Assembly: GCA_964415975.1 (NCBI GenBank)
Contig: CAYQCN010000012.1
Location: 1-20,676 of the forward strand
Reading direction: 5' to 3'
Length of the DNA stretch: 20,676 nt
Origin: CAYQCN01 sp964415975
GTDB lineage: Bacteria > Patescibacteriota > Saccharimonadia > QS-5-54-17
Below, piece by piece: positions 7,401-14,277 of this stretch. The notes below the pieces were generated by a model. That model saw nothing but the letters and a program-made list of their open reading frames with translations. It made no database searches and was not told where the DNA came from. How positions within the stretch are numbered: the stretch's first letter is position 1; the number at the start of each line of letters is the position of its first letter. A program made the translations under genes and the position numbers.

Positions 7401-8923
7401 TGGGGTATAAACTCCAAGTGGCGTTCTTGGCTGCCATACACTAGCGGCTTAATGGCCGACTGGGCTGTCTCATTTACAGTCTGCACTACTGGCTCGGGCC
7501 AATACCATGTATCGCTACTTTGTGAGATGAAGCTGATTAGCCCGCCACCCTGGAGTATCATTACTAAGCCGATGGCAAAGCCGGCTAGCTTAAGATTATC
7601 TCGCCCTGCAAGCAGCTTCGATGCCGCTAAGCTCATAAGTATAATCAGCATCGGAAATACCAGCAATAAGTAGCGACCATTGAGTGCGGCTGTGCGTCCA
7701 TACTCGATGTAGCTACTGTAGTTGGTCTGCAATAATACTGCTGAGTAAAATGCGACTATACTAATTAGCATCAAATTAAACGGCTTGCCCCAAAAGAGGT
7801 ATCGCCAGTAGCGAATGATGGCTATGCTGCCTAGGAGAAATATCGTGCTAAAGCCGGCTGCCATTATAGGTAGTGGCGGGTAGTTTTGATATCTGTCTTC
7901 AGCTACATCGCCATTTATCATGAATAGGGTCCGATACCACATACCTCCTAGCCAGATCTGCGTGTGCTCTAGTCTGCTGGGTGTAAATTCTGGATCGACA
8001 TCGGCAAGGTAGGCTTGATTGCGAGCAAACGGGCCAAACTCCAAGCACTCCTCATAAGAGATGACATCATCACAGGCTGGCACCAATGCCCCGTACTCGA
8101 TGAGGTTGATTCCGTACCTCTCAAATGCCAGGATACCGCTAATCGCAAATAGCAACGGCAAGGCGATTCGCATGCTTTTTCGCATGTTTTGCCAGCTTGA
8201 CTTTATCTTTGCCCGCACTTCACTCATGGGGAGATTGCGCATATATCGCACCAAGAGCACCGCTACGAATACAGCCATCACCAGCAGTATGGGTAGCATG
8301 GCGTATTTAACTATCCCACTAACGAGGATTAATATGCCAAGTGCTAGCAAGCTTTGTAGTGGCAGGTCTTGTCTTTTGAGCTGAGTGAATATGCCGTGCA
8401 TGAGTAGCAGCATCCATGGGATCAGCAAGAGCAGCAGATTGTCGTAATTGATATGTGCTGCCAGTAGCGGGACTATCGGTATGAGAGTGAAGAAGAGTAT
8501 GCCGACACTGCTTAGCGCAGAAGACACCCCAAATTTCTTAAACAGTCGCCGAAATAGCACCAGTCCGCCAGCCACCATGCCGATATTGAGAAATCGCAAG
8601 AAGATGATCTGTGCGGTCTCGCTATCTGTCGCCATTTGAGCTATACGCAGAGGGAAGCTCATAAAATAGTGGAATAGGTATGATGGGTAGCGGTGTACTG
8701 CAGCTAACCCTTCGGCATTGTCTGGGTGTTCGCTCAAGAAAGGTGACCACTGCTCAGCGTATATGCTTGTCGTCTCAAAGTGATAGGCCTCATCGAAAGC
8801 CATCGGGTACAGAGCCGATAGTGCTATCCAGCTAGCCTGAAACACAAACACACCCAGAACAATCCAGAAGAACTTAGGCGAAGATAGGAATTTATATACG
8901 GCTTGGCTCCACTCTTGCATCAT
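7397..8923 (-). CDS. GT-C membrane glycosyltransferase
   Basis: A protein of about 508 residues with many membrane helices. Soon after helix 1 comes AFDEAYHF: an acidic pair (D49-E50 counted from the longer start) in the first external loop, the catalytic signature of GT-C enzymes (GT39/GT83-like) that use polyprenyl-phosphate sugars outside the membrane. HRYPSYLFHY further along the same loop fits. A long external loop lies in the middle and the last quarter has several more helices. An upstream in-frame TTG at 8938 exists, but a TATAAT box overlaps it, so I choose the ATG at 8923, six bases beyond that box. It follows the lamin-tail protein gene by a few dozen bases and might glycosylate surface proteins; that role is inference. 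Its stop overlaps the stop of the convergent dehydrogenase gene in a shared TTAA. Confidence 0.82.
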   Translation of the reverse strand: MMQEWSQAVYKFLSSPKFFWIVLGVFVFQASWIALSALYPMAFDEAYHFETTSIYAEQWSPFLSEHPDNAEGLAAVHRYPSYLFHYFMSFPLRIAQMATDSETAQIIFLRFLNIGMVAGGLVLFRRLFKKFGVSSALSSVGILFFTLIPIVPLLAAHINYDNLLLLLIPWMLLLMHGIFTQLKRQDLPLQSLLALGILILVSGIVKYAMLPILLVMAVFVAVLLVRYMRNLPMSEVRAKIKSSWQNMRKSMRIALPLLFAISGILAFERYGINLIEYGALVPACDDVISYEECLEFGPFARNQAYLADVDPEFTPSRLEHTQIWLGGMWYRTLFMINGDVAEDRYQNYPPLPIMAAGFSTIFLLGSIAIIRYWRYLFWGKPFNLMLISIVAFYSAVLLQTNYSSYIEYGRTAALNGRYLLLVFPMLIILMSLAASKLLAGRDNLKLAGFAIGLVMILQGGGLISFISQSSDTWYWPEPVVQTVNETAQSAIKPLVYGSQERHLEFIPH

Positions 8924-8929
8924 CTTCAC

Positions 8930-8935
8930 ATTATA
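8930..8935 (-). promoter_or_regulatory. TATAAT box for the GT-C gene
   Basis: On the minus strand TATAAT is followed by exactly six bases (GTGAAG) and then ATG at 8923, so transcription would begin at or next to the start codon. No -35 is clear. The same spacing occurs in front of the HNH nuclease gene (13349), which strengthens the call. Confidence 0.5.
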
Positions 8936-8967
8936 CAAATAGAGGTTGATGAGTGGTAGTTGCGACT

Positions 8968-11070
8968 TTATGGGCTAGGTTTTGCAGGTGCGCGACTTCG
9001 CCGTAATAGATTTTGCAGGTCGTAGCGCCACTCCCATATTGCGTAGCCCAATGCAAATATAATTGCAGCGCCAAGCAGCCACCAACTAGGCGGAGTCCCG
9101 CTGGCTACAACTGTTACGTCTTCGACCGTATCTATAGAGTCTTCATTGCTTAGCACCTTATTGCGGCAACGATTGGTCTCAGGGTGACGATATTGGTGGT
9201 CTTCGCAAGGTACTAGCTCGGTTTCGGCAGATGCTATGTTGCGACAGCGATTGGTCTCTGGATTTCTCTCTTGGTGAGGGCCACAAGGCACCAGGTCATT
9301 GCCGCTGTCTATATTGCGACAGCGATTTGTCTCAGGATGTCGATATTGGTGTGGCCCACATGGAACCAGCTCATTGCTGCTTTCGATGTTACGGCAGCGA
9401 TTGGTTTCAGGGTGGCGATACTGGTGGTCCTCGCAAGGAACCAGCTCGCTGCCAGCTGTATCAATGTTGCGGCATCTGCCTGTCGATTCATTGCGCTCTT
9501 GACCGTCTGGGCAAGGTCTTAAATCTTGCCTTTGGTTCGCGACGCCTGGTGTGGGATCGTATGTTATGCGCCATTCTTGATCGATATGCGCCCAAGAAGC
9601 TGCTTCTGGCATCGATTCGGGGTAGACGGCAGAGTCTAGTATTGATTCTGTCTTATCGATAATATGCACTGTGCCACTGGGATTGACCGGCAGTGCTATT
9701 GCTGTATCAATTTCATAAAGAGCCTTATACTCACCTGGCGAAAGTTCATACCCATCCAACCAAAAAACATTGCTACTGCGGCTGGAAGATTTAGCCTGAA
9801 TTCCACAATCATCAAGTATGATATTGTCTTGTGTGGGGTTGTAGATTTCGATAAAAGCATGTTCAGCTCTCGGGTGTTGACTGCGTGGCCCTTGAGGGTT
9901 TGGCAGTAGCTCAGTAATCATTACTAGCTCACACGACGGATTGATATGATACTCGGTCTCATCGTTGTTAACTTCGCCAGGAGTTGGGCTTGAAGTTTTC
10001 TCCCAGGTGTTATTGCCAAACCATGCCCAAGCCACATCATCAGGCATACTCGATGGGTAGGTGGTGGAGTGTATCTCAGTATCTTGGTTTAGCAAATAAA
10101 TCGTGGTCTCAACTGTGGAGAATAGGCTTTGTGTGGCTGGGTGGTTCTGTTTCAGAATATAATATTCTTCAGGTTCGAGCTCTATATCGGCTAGAATGTG
10201 AGGGCCGCGCACCATGCCGCCTTCAGACCTGACTTCAATCTGACATTCAGCTAGTGATTGAGTGCTGTCACTCTTATTGACTAGCTCGATGAACGAGCCA
10301 TGCTCTTCGCCATTAGGAAGAACTTCACTAATAATGATATCTATACAAACATTTTCGATTGCGTCAGTGTCGTTCTCATCGATGTCTTCTGGTGGTTCAT
10401 TATTGTCGTTCTCATCGTTTTCGTCTTTATTACTGTCGTCACCTTCGCCATCGCCACCTGTACCTAGGCAATCAAGCCTATCCATTAACAATGGCTGGGA
10501 TTGGATGGCAAAGTCAGCTGTTAAGTCAGTGCTAATTTGCAGTTCGCTATCAATGAAGCAACGCGCAATAGTTTCATCACTATCTGCAGCCGTCGCAGCT
10601 TTGCCGTGTAGCGGTTGTTCTACATCTCCCCAAGCCACGTAGTCGACTGTTTGATTGTTTTCATCTTGTAGGCGTAGTTGCGCTCCATTTTGGCGTGTGC
10701 CACTAGCCATACCGAGCGCAACGTCGATGTCGTTGGCATCTTGAAAATTATTGGTACCGAGTATTATTACCTCATCTGGCTCGACTGTGACATGCTTGTC
10801 GCGGTCGGCAGAAAGAATCTTATTGCTCCAACTGTCGTCATCTTTGGGGTCCGAACTAGATGTAGCATACTCAAACTGCCAATTGGTCATATTAATCGGT
10901 TCAGAGCTTGCATTGTAGAGAGTAACAAATTCATTGTTAGCGTCATCTTCTGTCCGAGTTTGAATCTCAATGATGTGTACTTTTTCGATTGCATCAGCTC
11001 GAACTGTATCGGGCGGGTAAGTTACCAGCAAACCTATGATTGTAAGCAGTGCGATTATAAATCGATACAC
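8968..11070 (-). CDS. Anchored surface protein: 3 lamin-tail domains, 5 Cys repeats
   Basis: A 700-residue exported protein. Residues 1-26 form a signal peptide ending VRADA. Three lamin-tail (LTD) domains follow at about 28-148, 241-366 and 379-510, each with the pattern EFVTLYN, SFIELVNKS or AFIEIYNPT, then a Trp strand (DYVAWGD, DVAWAWFG, AASWAHI); domains 2 and 3 end in PTPG. An Asp/Asn/Glu-rich linker (205-240) separates domains 1 and 2. Residues 520-637 hold five repeats of C-x(2)-Q-x(2)-x-x-P-E-T-N-R-C-R-N type. A C-terminal helix (PSWWLLGAAIIFALGYAIW, 661-679) and a basic tail anchor it with the bulk outside. LTDs are known as extracellular binding modules in bacteria; the ligand is unknown. 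GTG start at 11070; a promoter is visible upstream. The GT-C gene follows. Confidence 0.88.
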   Translation of the reverse strand: MYRFIIALLTIIGLLVTYPPDTVRADAIEKVHIIEIQTRTEDDANNEFVTLYNASSEPINMTNWQFEYATSSSDPKDDDSWSNKILSADRDKHVTVEPDEVIILGTNNFQDANDIDVALGMASGTRQNGAQLRLQDENNQTVDYVAWGDVEQPLHGKAATAADSDETIARCFIDSELQISTDLTADFAIQSQPLLMDRLDCLGTGGDGEGDDSNKDENDENDNNEPPEDIDENDTDAIENVCIDIIISEVLPNGEEHGSFIELVNKSDSTQSLAECQIEVRSEGGMVRGPHILADIELEPEEYYILKQNHPATQSLFSTVETTIYLLNQDTEIHSTTYPSSMPDDVAWAWFGNNTWEKTSSPTPGEVNNDETEYHINPSCELVMITELLPNPQGPRSQHPRAEHAFIEIYNPTQDNIILDDCGIQAKSSSRSSNVFWLDGYELSPGEYKALYEIDTAIALPVNPSGTVHIIDKTESILDSAVYPESMPEAASWAHIDQEWRITYDPTPGVANQRQDLRPCPDGQERNESTGRCRNIDTAGSELVPCEDHQYRHPETNRCRNIESSNELVPCGPHQYRHPETNRCRNIDSGNDLVPCGPHQERNPETNRCRNIASAETELVPCEDHQYRHPETNRCRNKVLSNEDSIDTVEDVTVVASGTPPSWWLLGAAIIFALGYAIWEWRYDLQNLLRRSRAPAKPSP
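9160..9513 (-). repeat. Five tandem Cys-repeat units in the coding sequence
   Basis: Five coding repeats of about 75-78 bases encode units such as PCEDHQYRHPETNRCRN, spaced 25-26 residues apart (Cys at 520, 546, 571, 596 and 622). Each unit has two cysteines 13 residues apart. The first unit (CPDGQERNESTGRCRN) is the most divergent, and units 2 and 5 share the same core. This suggests recent expansion and allows copy-number change by recombination. Confidence 0.9.
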
Positions 11071-11094
11071 TTTGTATATGCTTTCTTAATTTTT

Positions 11095-11124
11095 ATTGTA
11101 AAGCTTATGTTTGTATGCTGTAAA
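11095..11124 (-). promoter_or_regulatory. Promoter of the lamin-tail protein gene
   Basis: On the minus strand TTTACA (11124-11119) and TACAAT (11100-11095) are 18 bases apart, just beyond the comEC stop. The predicted leader is about 18 bases. AAGAAAG within it is a weak ribosome binding site for the GTG at 11070. The lamin-tail gene can therefore be transcribed separately from comEC. Confidence 0.5.
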
Positions 11125-11125
11125 G

Positions 11126-12595
11126 TCAGACAACTGTTTCACGCTTCAACTTATGACCAGTCAGCAGTCGCAATATAATTATTAGTAGTAATATAGCTGT
11201 GTAGCTGTATACAACATGGTGAAGGGAGAAACTTACTTCTCCTGCTGCCCATGGCGAGCTAGCAAGCCACTCTGTGATGTTGGTCATATAGAGCAGTATG
11301 CCGTAGGCCGGTAGACCGGCTACGCTGCCTAGTGTTGAGGATATCGACTCGACAATACCAGCTACTGCAGTCAGCAACATGGCTATCGGCACTAGTGGCA
11401 GCATTACTAAATTGGCCAGCAAAGCTAGAGGCGAATAGTGTCCGAAGGCAAAGGCTACGATAGGAAACGTGGTGATTTGAGCAGATGTGGTGGCTAGTAA
11501 TGTGTAGTGAATAGCACCTTGTTTTTCTTTATCGCCAAAGAAGAAGCTGTTTATAAGTGGGGCCAAGATAATTACTCCAGTGAATGCCGCAAAAGACAAG
11601 TACCAGCCCATATCTCCCCATATAAATTGCGGAGATATGACAATTGTCATAGCCGCCACTATTAGAAGCAAGACTACGGGATGTATATTTCGGCCATAAT
11701 ACCAGGCCAGCAGGCTTAGTCCTGCTACTAGCGAAGCTCTAGTCATTGATGTAGAGAAGCCAGTTACAAACAAAAACCCTACAATCGCCACCAAGCTCAA
11801 AAATGTAGCTAAGTACTTTGAAGTGCTACTAATAGCCCGGCGTAGATAGCGCACTACTATTGTCAAGTGAAAACCGCTTGCAACCACAATGTGCGAAAGT
11901 CCCAGTATGCGCAAGCGTTCGCTTATATCGCTTGGCAATGCTTGCCGATGACCGGTCAAGTAGCTAATACCTAAAGTTGACTCTGGCTCAGGTATGGATT
12001 CTTTTATTCTAAGTGCGAACCAATCTCTTGCCACTCTGCCTACATCGCCTGGTTCGGGTCGGACTACTTCTGTGATCCTGGCTCGGTATATGGCGGCGGC
12101 AAAAGTTCCAAAGCCTTCGCTAAGCGTGCCTGCAGCTGTTATATTGTCGCCACGTTTGACCTCTAGTTGTGCATACGTACTTAGCCAGACTTCGCCCGGA
12201 TAGTTTTCGCTTTCAAGCTCTACGTCATCTAGTCTTATCTGTTGTTGGCCGTCTTCAGTGAGATTTATGTCTCGGCTGACAGTACCGCTAAGAGTGATAC
12301 TGTCACCATAATGCACTGAATACTCTTCGTAGCTCTCATAGTTATTGAGCCCAAGCCACAGCCCGAGGCTCAATCCCCCAGCAAGCGCAATAGGTAAAGC
12401 CACTGTCTTGCCCCAAGCCAGAGCCGATGCAGTTAGTGTTAATGATATTGCTATAAGTGTGTAGTTGGTTTCTATATGCAAAAGGGCAGGGGTTATAGCA
12501 GCACCAAGCAGTAGTCCGGCTGCAAAAGAAGCAACTAGCCATGAAATATGTACTTTCTTTTGCAGTCTTTGCAGTGCTTTAGAAAGATGGCTCAT
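11126..12595 (-). CDS. comEC: ComEC/Rec2 DNA uptake channel without nuclease domain
   Basis: A 489-residue membrane protein of the ComEC family, which carries single-stranded DNA across the inner membrane in natural transformation. Helices at 18-85 lead into an external OB-like domain (about 92-180, DUF4131 type). The Competence domain then shows LTGHRQALPSDISERLR (213-229), GLSHIVVASGFHLTIV (232-247, compare the family HLLAISGLHV), STSMTRASLVAGL (281-293), DMGWYLSFAAFTG (328-340) and a final AQITTFPIVAFAFG (372-385). The protein ends after the last helices with KLKRETVV; the metallo-beta-lactamase domain of full-length ComEC (usually 700-800 residues) is absent and is not encoded next door. 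Its ATG overlaps the end of the HNH nuclease gene by 17 bases, so translation is probably coupled. Confidence 0.88.
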   Translation of the reverse strand: MSHLSKALQRLQKKVHISWLVASFAAGLLLGAAITPALLHIETNYTLIAISLTLTASALAWGKTVALPIALAGGLSLGLWLGLNNYESYEEYSVHYGDSITLSGTVSRDINLTEDGQQQIRLDDVELESENYPGEVWLSTYAQLEVKRGDNITAAGTLSEGFGTFAAAIYRARITEVVRPEPGDVGRVARDWFALRIKESIPEPESTLGISYLTGHRQALPSDISERLRILGLSHIVVASGFHLTIVVRYLRRAISSTSKYLATFLSLVAIVGFLFVTGFSTSMTRASLVAGLSLLAWYYGRNIHPVVLLLIVAAMTIVISPQFIWGDMGWYLSFAAFTGVIILAPLINSFFFGDKEKQGAIHYTLLATTSAQITTFPIVAFAFGHYSPLALLANLVMLPLVPIAMLLTAVAGIVESISSTLGSVAGLPAYGILLYMTNITEWLASSPWAAGEVSFSLHHVVYSYTAILLLIIILRLLTGHKLKRETVV

Positions 12596-13349
12596 TATGT
12601 TCTTGTATTGGCAGTGGTTGTTCTGGGCAGGTGGTGAGCGTTTGCTGCATCTGCCTTTCCTCTTCGCTGCTTAGCCATAGGCTGTACTCTCGTTTGATTG
12701 CAATCTGGCGGGCTATATATCGGCAGTGATAATCTTTATTCGGAGGCATCCAGTCTCCGGCATCAGAGTCGCCTTTCTCGATATTTATAGGGCCGTCTAT
12801 AGCTATCAGGTTGAGAGGATCGTTGAAGAAATCATGACGCTCCTCTTCGCTTAATTGCTGGGCGCCTTTTTGCCAGGCATCAGAAACAGCCACAATATGC
12901 TCGATATGTATATCCCAACTGGTATCTGGGCCACGCTCAAACTCTATTCGATCACCCGTGAATGGTCCTTTTTCTAGTACTCCTGATTCTACGATGCAAT
13001 TATCTTCATCTAGCTCGATTTTAGCTAGATCTCTTTGCAGGATGCGGTTGCGCATGTCGCATCCCGCAATGGCAGTCCAGCCCTCAGGGCTGAAGGCCTC
13101 TCGACTATAGTCGTCCCGCGGATCTCTAGGTTTTACTTTTAGCTCTTCTAAAGCCTCTACGGCAAGTTCTAGTTCTTCAGACTCTCTTACATCCTCAACA
13201 CTAAGCTCGTTGCTAGATTCTGCCTCGGCCGATTGCTGCTGCCAGGCGTAGTAGTCGCTCATCGTCACGCCTGCTACTAAGGCAACAGCAAGTAGCATCA
13301 AGCTTAGTCGTCTATAGCGGTGGGTATGGCTTTGCCAAGACCCTTTCAT
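12579..13349 (-). CDS. Membrane-anchored HNH nuclease (DUF1524 type)
   Basis: A 256-residue protein with a basic N-terminus and a helix at about 15-31 that serves as signal anchor, then an acidic spacer (40-75) and a C-terminal HNH nuclease domain (80-242) of the DUF1524/GmrSD-C kind, common in secreted bacterial nucleases. Key features: W91 and GCDMRNRILQRDL (96-108), PFTGDRIEF (129-137), DIHIEHIVAVSDAW (146-159) where H151 is the likely general base and E150 stands where Asp is usual, NDPLNLIAID (176-185) with N180, and K192. C97, C118, C209 and C241 could form two disulfides, fitting an external location. It overlaps comEC, so the likely job is cutting external DNA for uptake or nutrition. 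TATAAT lies six bases before the ATG and no Shine-Dalgarno is present, suggesting a leaderless message. Confidence 0.88.
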   Translation of the reverse strand: MKGSWQSHTHRYRRLSLMLLAVALVAGVTMSDYYAWQQQSAEAESSNELSVEDVRESEELELAVEALEELKVKPRDPRDDYSREAFSPEGWTAIAGCDMRNRILQRDLAKIELDEDNCIVESGVLEKGPFTGDRIEFERGPDTSWDIHIEHIVAVSDAWQKGAQQLSEEERHDFFNDPLNLIAIDGPINIEKGDSDAGDWMPPNKDYHCRYIARQIAIKREYSLWLSSEEERQMQQTLTTCPEQPLPIQEHNEPSF

Positions 13350-13355
13350 GGCGAT

Positions 13356-13364
13356 ATTATACCA
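13356..13364 (-). promoter_or_regulatory. Extended -10 promoter, HNH-comEC unit
   Basis: TGG-TATAAT reads on the minus strand with the six bases ATCGCC between it and the ATG at 13349. The expected start site is at or next to the A of ATG. No convincing -35 is visible, which suits an extended -10 promoter. Confidence 0.65.
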
Positions 13365-13397
13365 TAAGCTTTTTATTTAGCATTAGCAGATTCTTAA

Positions 13398-13406
13398 TGG
13401 TACAAT
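13398..13406 (+). promoter_or_regulatory. Extended -10 promoter of the small exported protein
   Basis: TGG-TACAAT on the plus strand predicts a start near 13413 and a 24-base leader that includes AAAGGAAA ahead of the ATG at 13437. It is divergent from the nuclease promoter 35 bases away, so a regulator binding between them could affect both. Confidence 0.55.
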
Positions 13407-13436
13407 CATGATAATCGACATAAACGAAAGGAAAGT

Positions 13437-13937
13437 ATGGAGAAAAAAGGACTCATAATTGGTGCGGTAGTAGTAGTGTTAGTGGCTGCTGGAGCCTGGT
13501 TAATGCTGGATGGGGATAATGGCGATAACGGTGAAACAGGTGATAACGGCGATAGTGTAGGTACGATTGATATCGCATTTCTTGGCGAAACCTACAGCTA
13601 TGACGATGCATCATGTGATGGCAGCCGGGCATTCCCACCTGAGAATGAACAGATTCGCTATTATAATGGTGATGAAAATCTAGAATTCTGGGTAGAGCGA
13701 TATGATCCGGAAGAATCAGATGTGGTTGAAGTACATATGGGCTTTCCTGAAGGTGGCACTGGTGAAACGATAGGCGAAGTTGAAGCTTACGAAGCCCAGA
13801 CAGCTATGGATGAGGTAAGTTTCGAACTTGGTAGCGGTACGGCCGGAACTGTAGAGATGGAGCCAACAAACCACATGAACGATGATGTTGAGTATAATCC
13901 AGAAGGCGGCGAGATAGTCTGGGACGTTTCTTGCTAG
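13437..13937 (+). CDS. Small anchored exported protein, Asp/Asn/Gly linker
   Basis: A 166-residue protein I cannot assign to a family. Residues 1-5 are basic-acidic and 6-24 form one hydrophobic helix (LIIGAVVVVLVAAGAWLML), with no lipobox Cys, so it is probably anchored by an uncleaved signal. A linker built of DNG/GDN/ETG units (25-40) leads to an acidic external domain of about 125 residues rich in beta-type stretches. Only two cysteines occur, C59 or thereabouts and the C-terminal residue C166, a likely disulfide tying the ends of the domain together. A good AAAGGAAA ribosome binding site supports the start. It is divergent from the HNH-comEC unit; a surface role is inferred from its location only. 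Confidence 0.75.
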   Translation: MEKKGLIIGAVVVVLVAAGAWLMLDGDNGDNGETGDNGDSVGTIDIAFLGETYSYDDASCDGSRAFPPENEQIRYYNGDENLEFWVERYDPEESDVVEVHMGFPEGGTGETIGEVEAYEAQTAMDEVSFELGSGTAGTVEMEPTNHMNDDVEYNPEGGEIVWDVSC

Positions 13938-14145
13938 GTTAGTTGTTAGGTTTGAGCTCTTAGGGGTTGGCAGAAGAAGATAGACAAGGGTTCTAGGGTG
14001 CGAGGCTTGTATGGTTTTTAGCGCCTTCGGCGCTAGAGGTGTTAGGTACGAGATATTAGTATGAGTAGTCTTTAAATTGCAAATAGCATTCTATCCCTCT
14101 GCAATCCTATGACTCTACAACCCTATATTTTCGCTAACACCTAAC
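13938..14145. repeat. Imperfect fold-back sequence
   Basis: No gene is seen between 13938 and 14277. GTTAGTTGTTAG (13938-13949) is the inverse complement of CTAACACCTAAC (14134-14145) at 11 of 12 positions. Inside it, AGGGTTCTAG (13987-13996) pairs with CTACAACCCT (14115-14124) at 9 of 10. A perfect TAGCGCC-TTC-GGCGCTA hairpin lies at 14019-14035. This resembles a decayed fold-back or MITE-like element or a structured leader; no target duplication was found. Confidence 0.4.
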
Positions 14146-14165
14146 TCCTAAAACCCAAAGCCTCC

Positions 14166-14218
14166 ACGCCACTTACGTGGCGTAGTGCTTCAAACATAGG
14201 CAGCTTAAGTGATATACT
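14166..14218 (+). promoter_or_regulatory. Hairpin and candidate dnaE promoter
   Basis: ACGCCAC-TTAC-GTGGCGT (14166-14183) forms a perfect 7-bp hairpin. Just after it TTCAAA (14189-14194) and TATACT (14213-14218) are 18 bases apart, a moderate promoter match. The leader to the ATG at 14278 would be about 53 bases and ends with the strong AGGAG ribosome binding site. Confidence 0.45.
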
Positions 14219-14277
14219 GAACGTATTAGTAGGTGGCGAGGTGGTGGCTCGTCTAGGGTAAAACTAACAGGAGTAAA

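Noticed and set aside
9160..9513. Regular repeats considered as a CRISPR array
   Set aside because: The repeats are in frame, encode conserved Cys units and have no unique spacers; no cas gene is near.
9231..9662. Several plus-strand frames opposite the Cys-repeat region
   Set aside because: They are antisense shadows of the repeated coding sequence of the lamin-tail protein.
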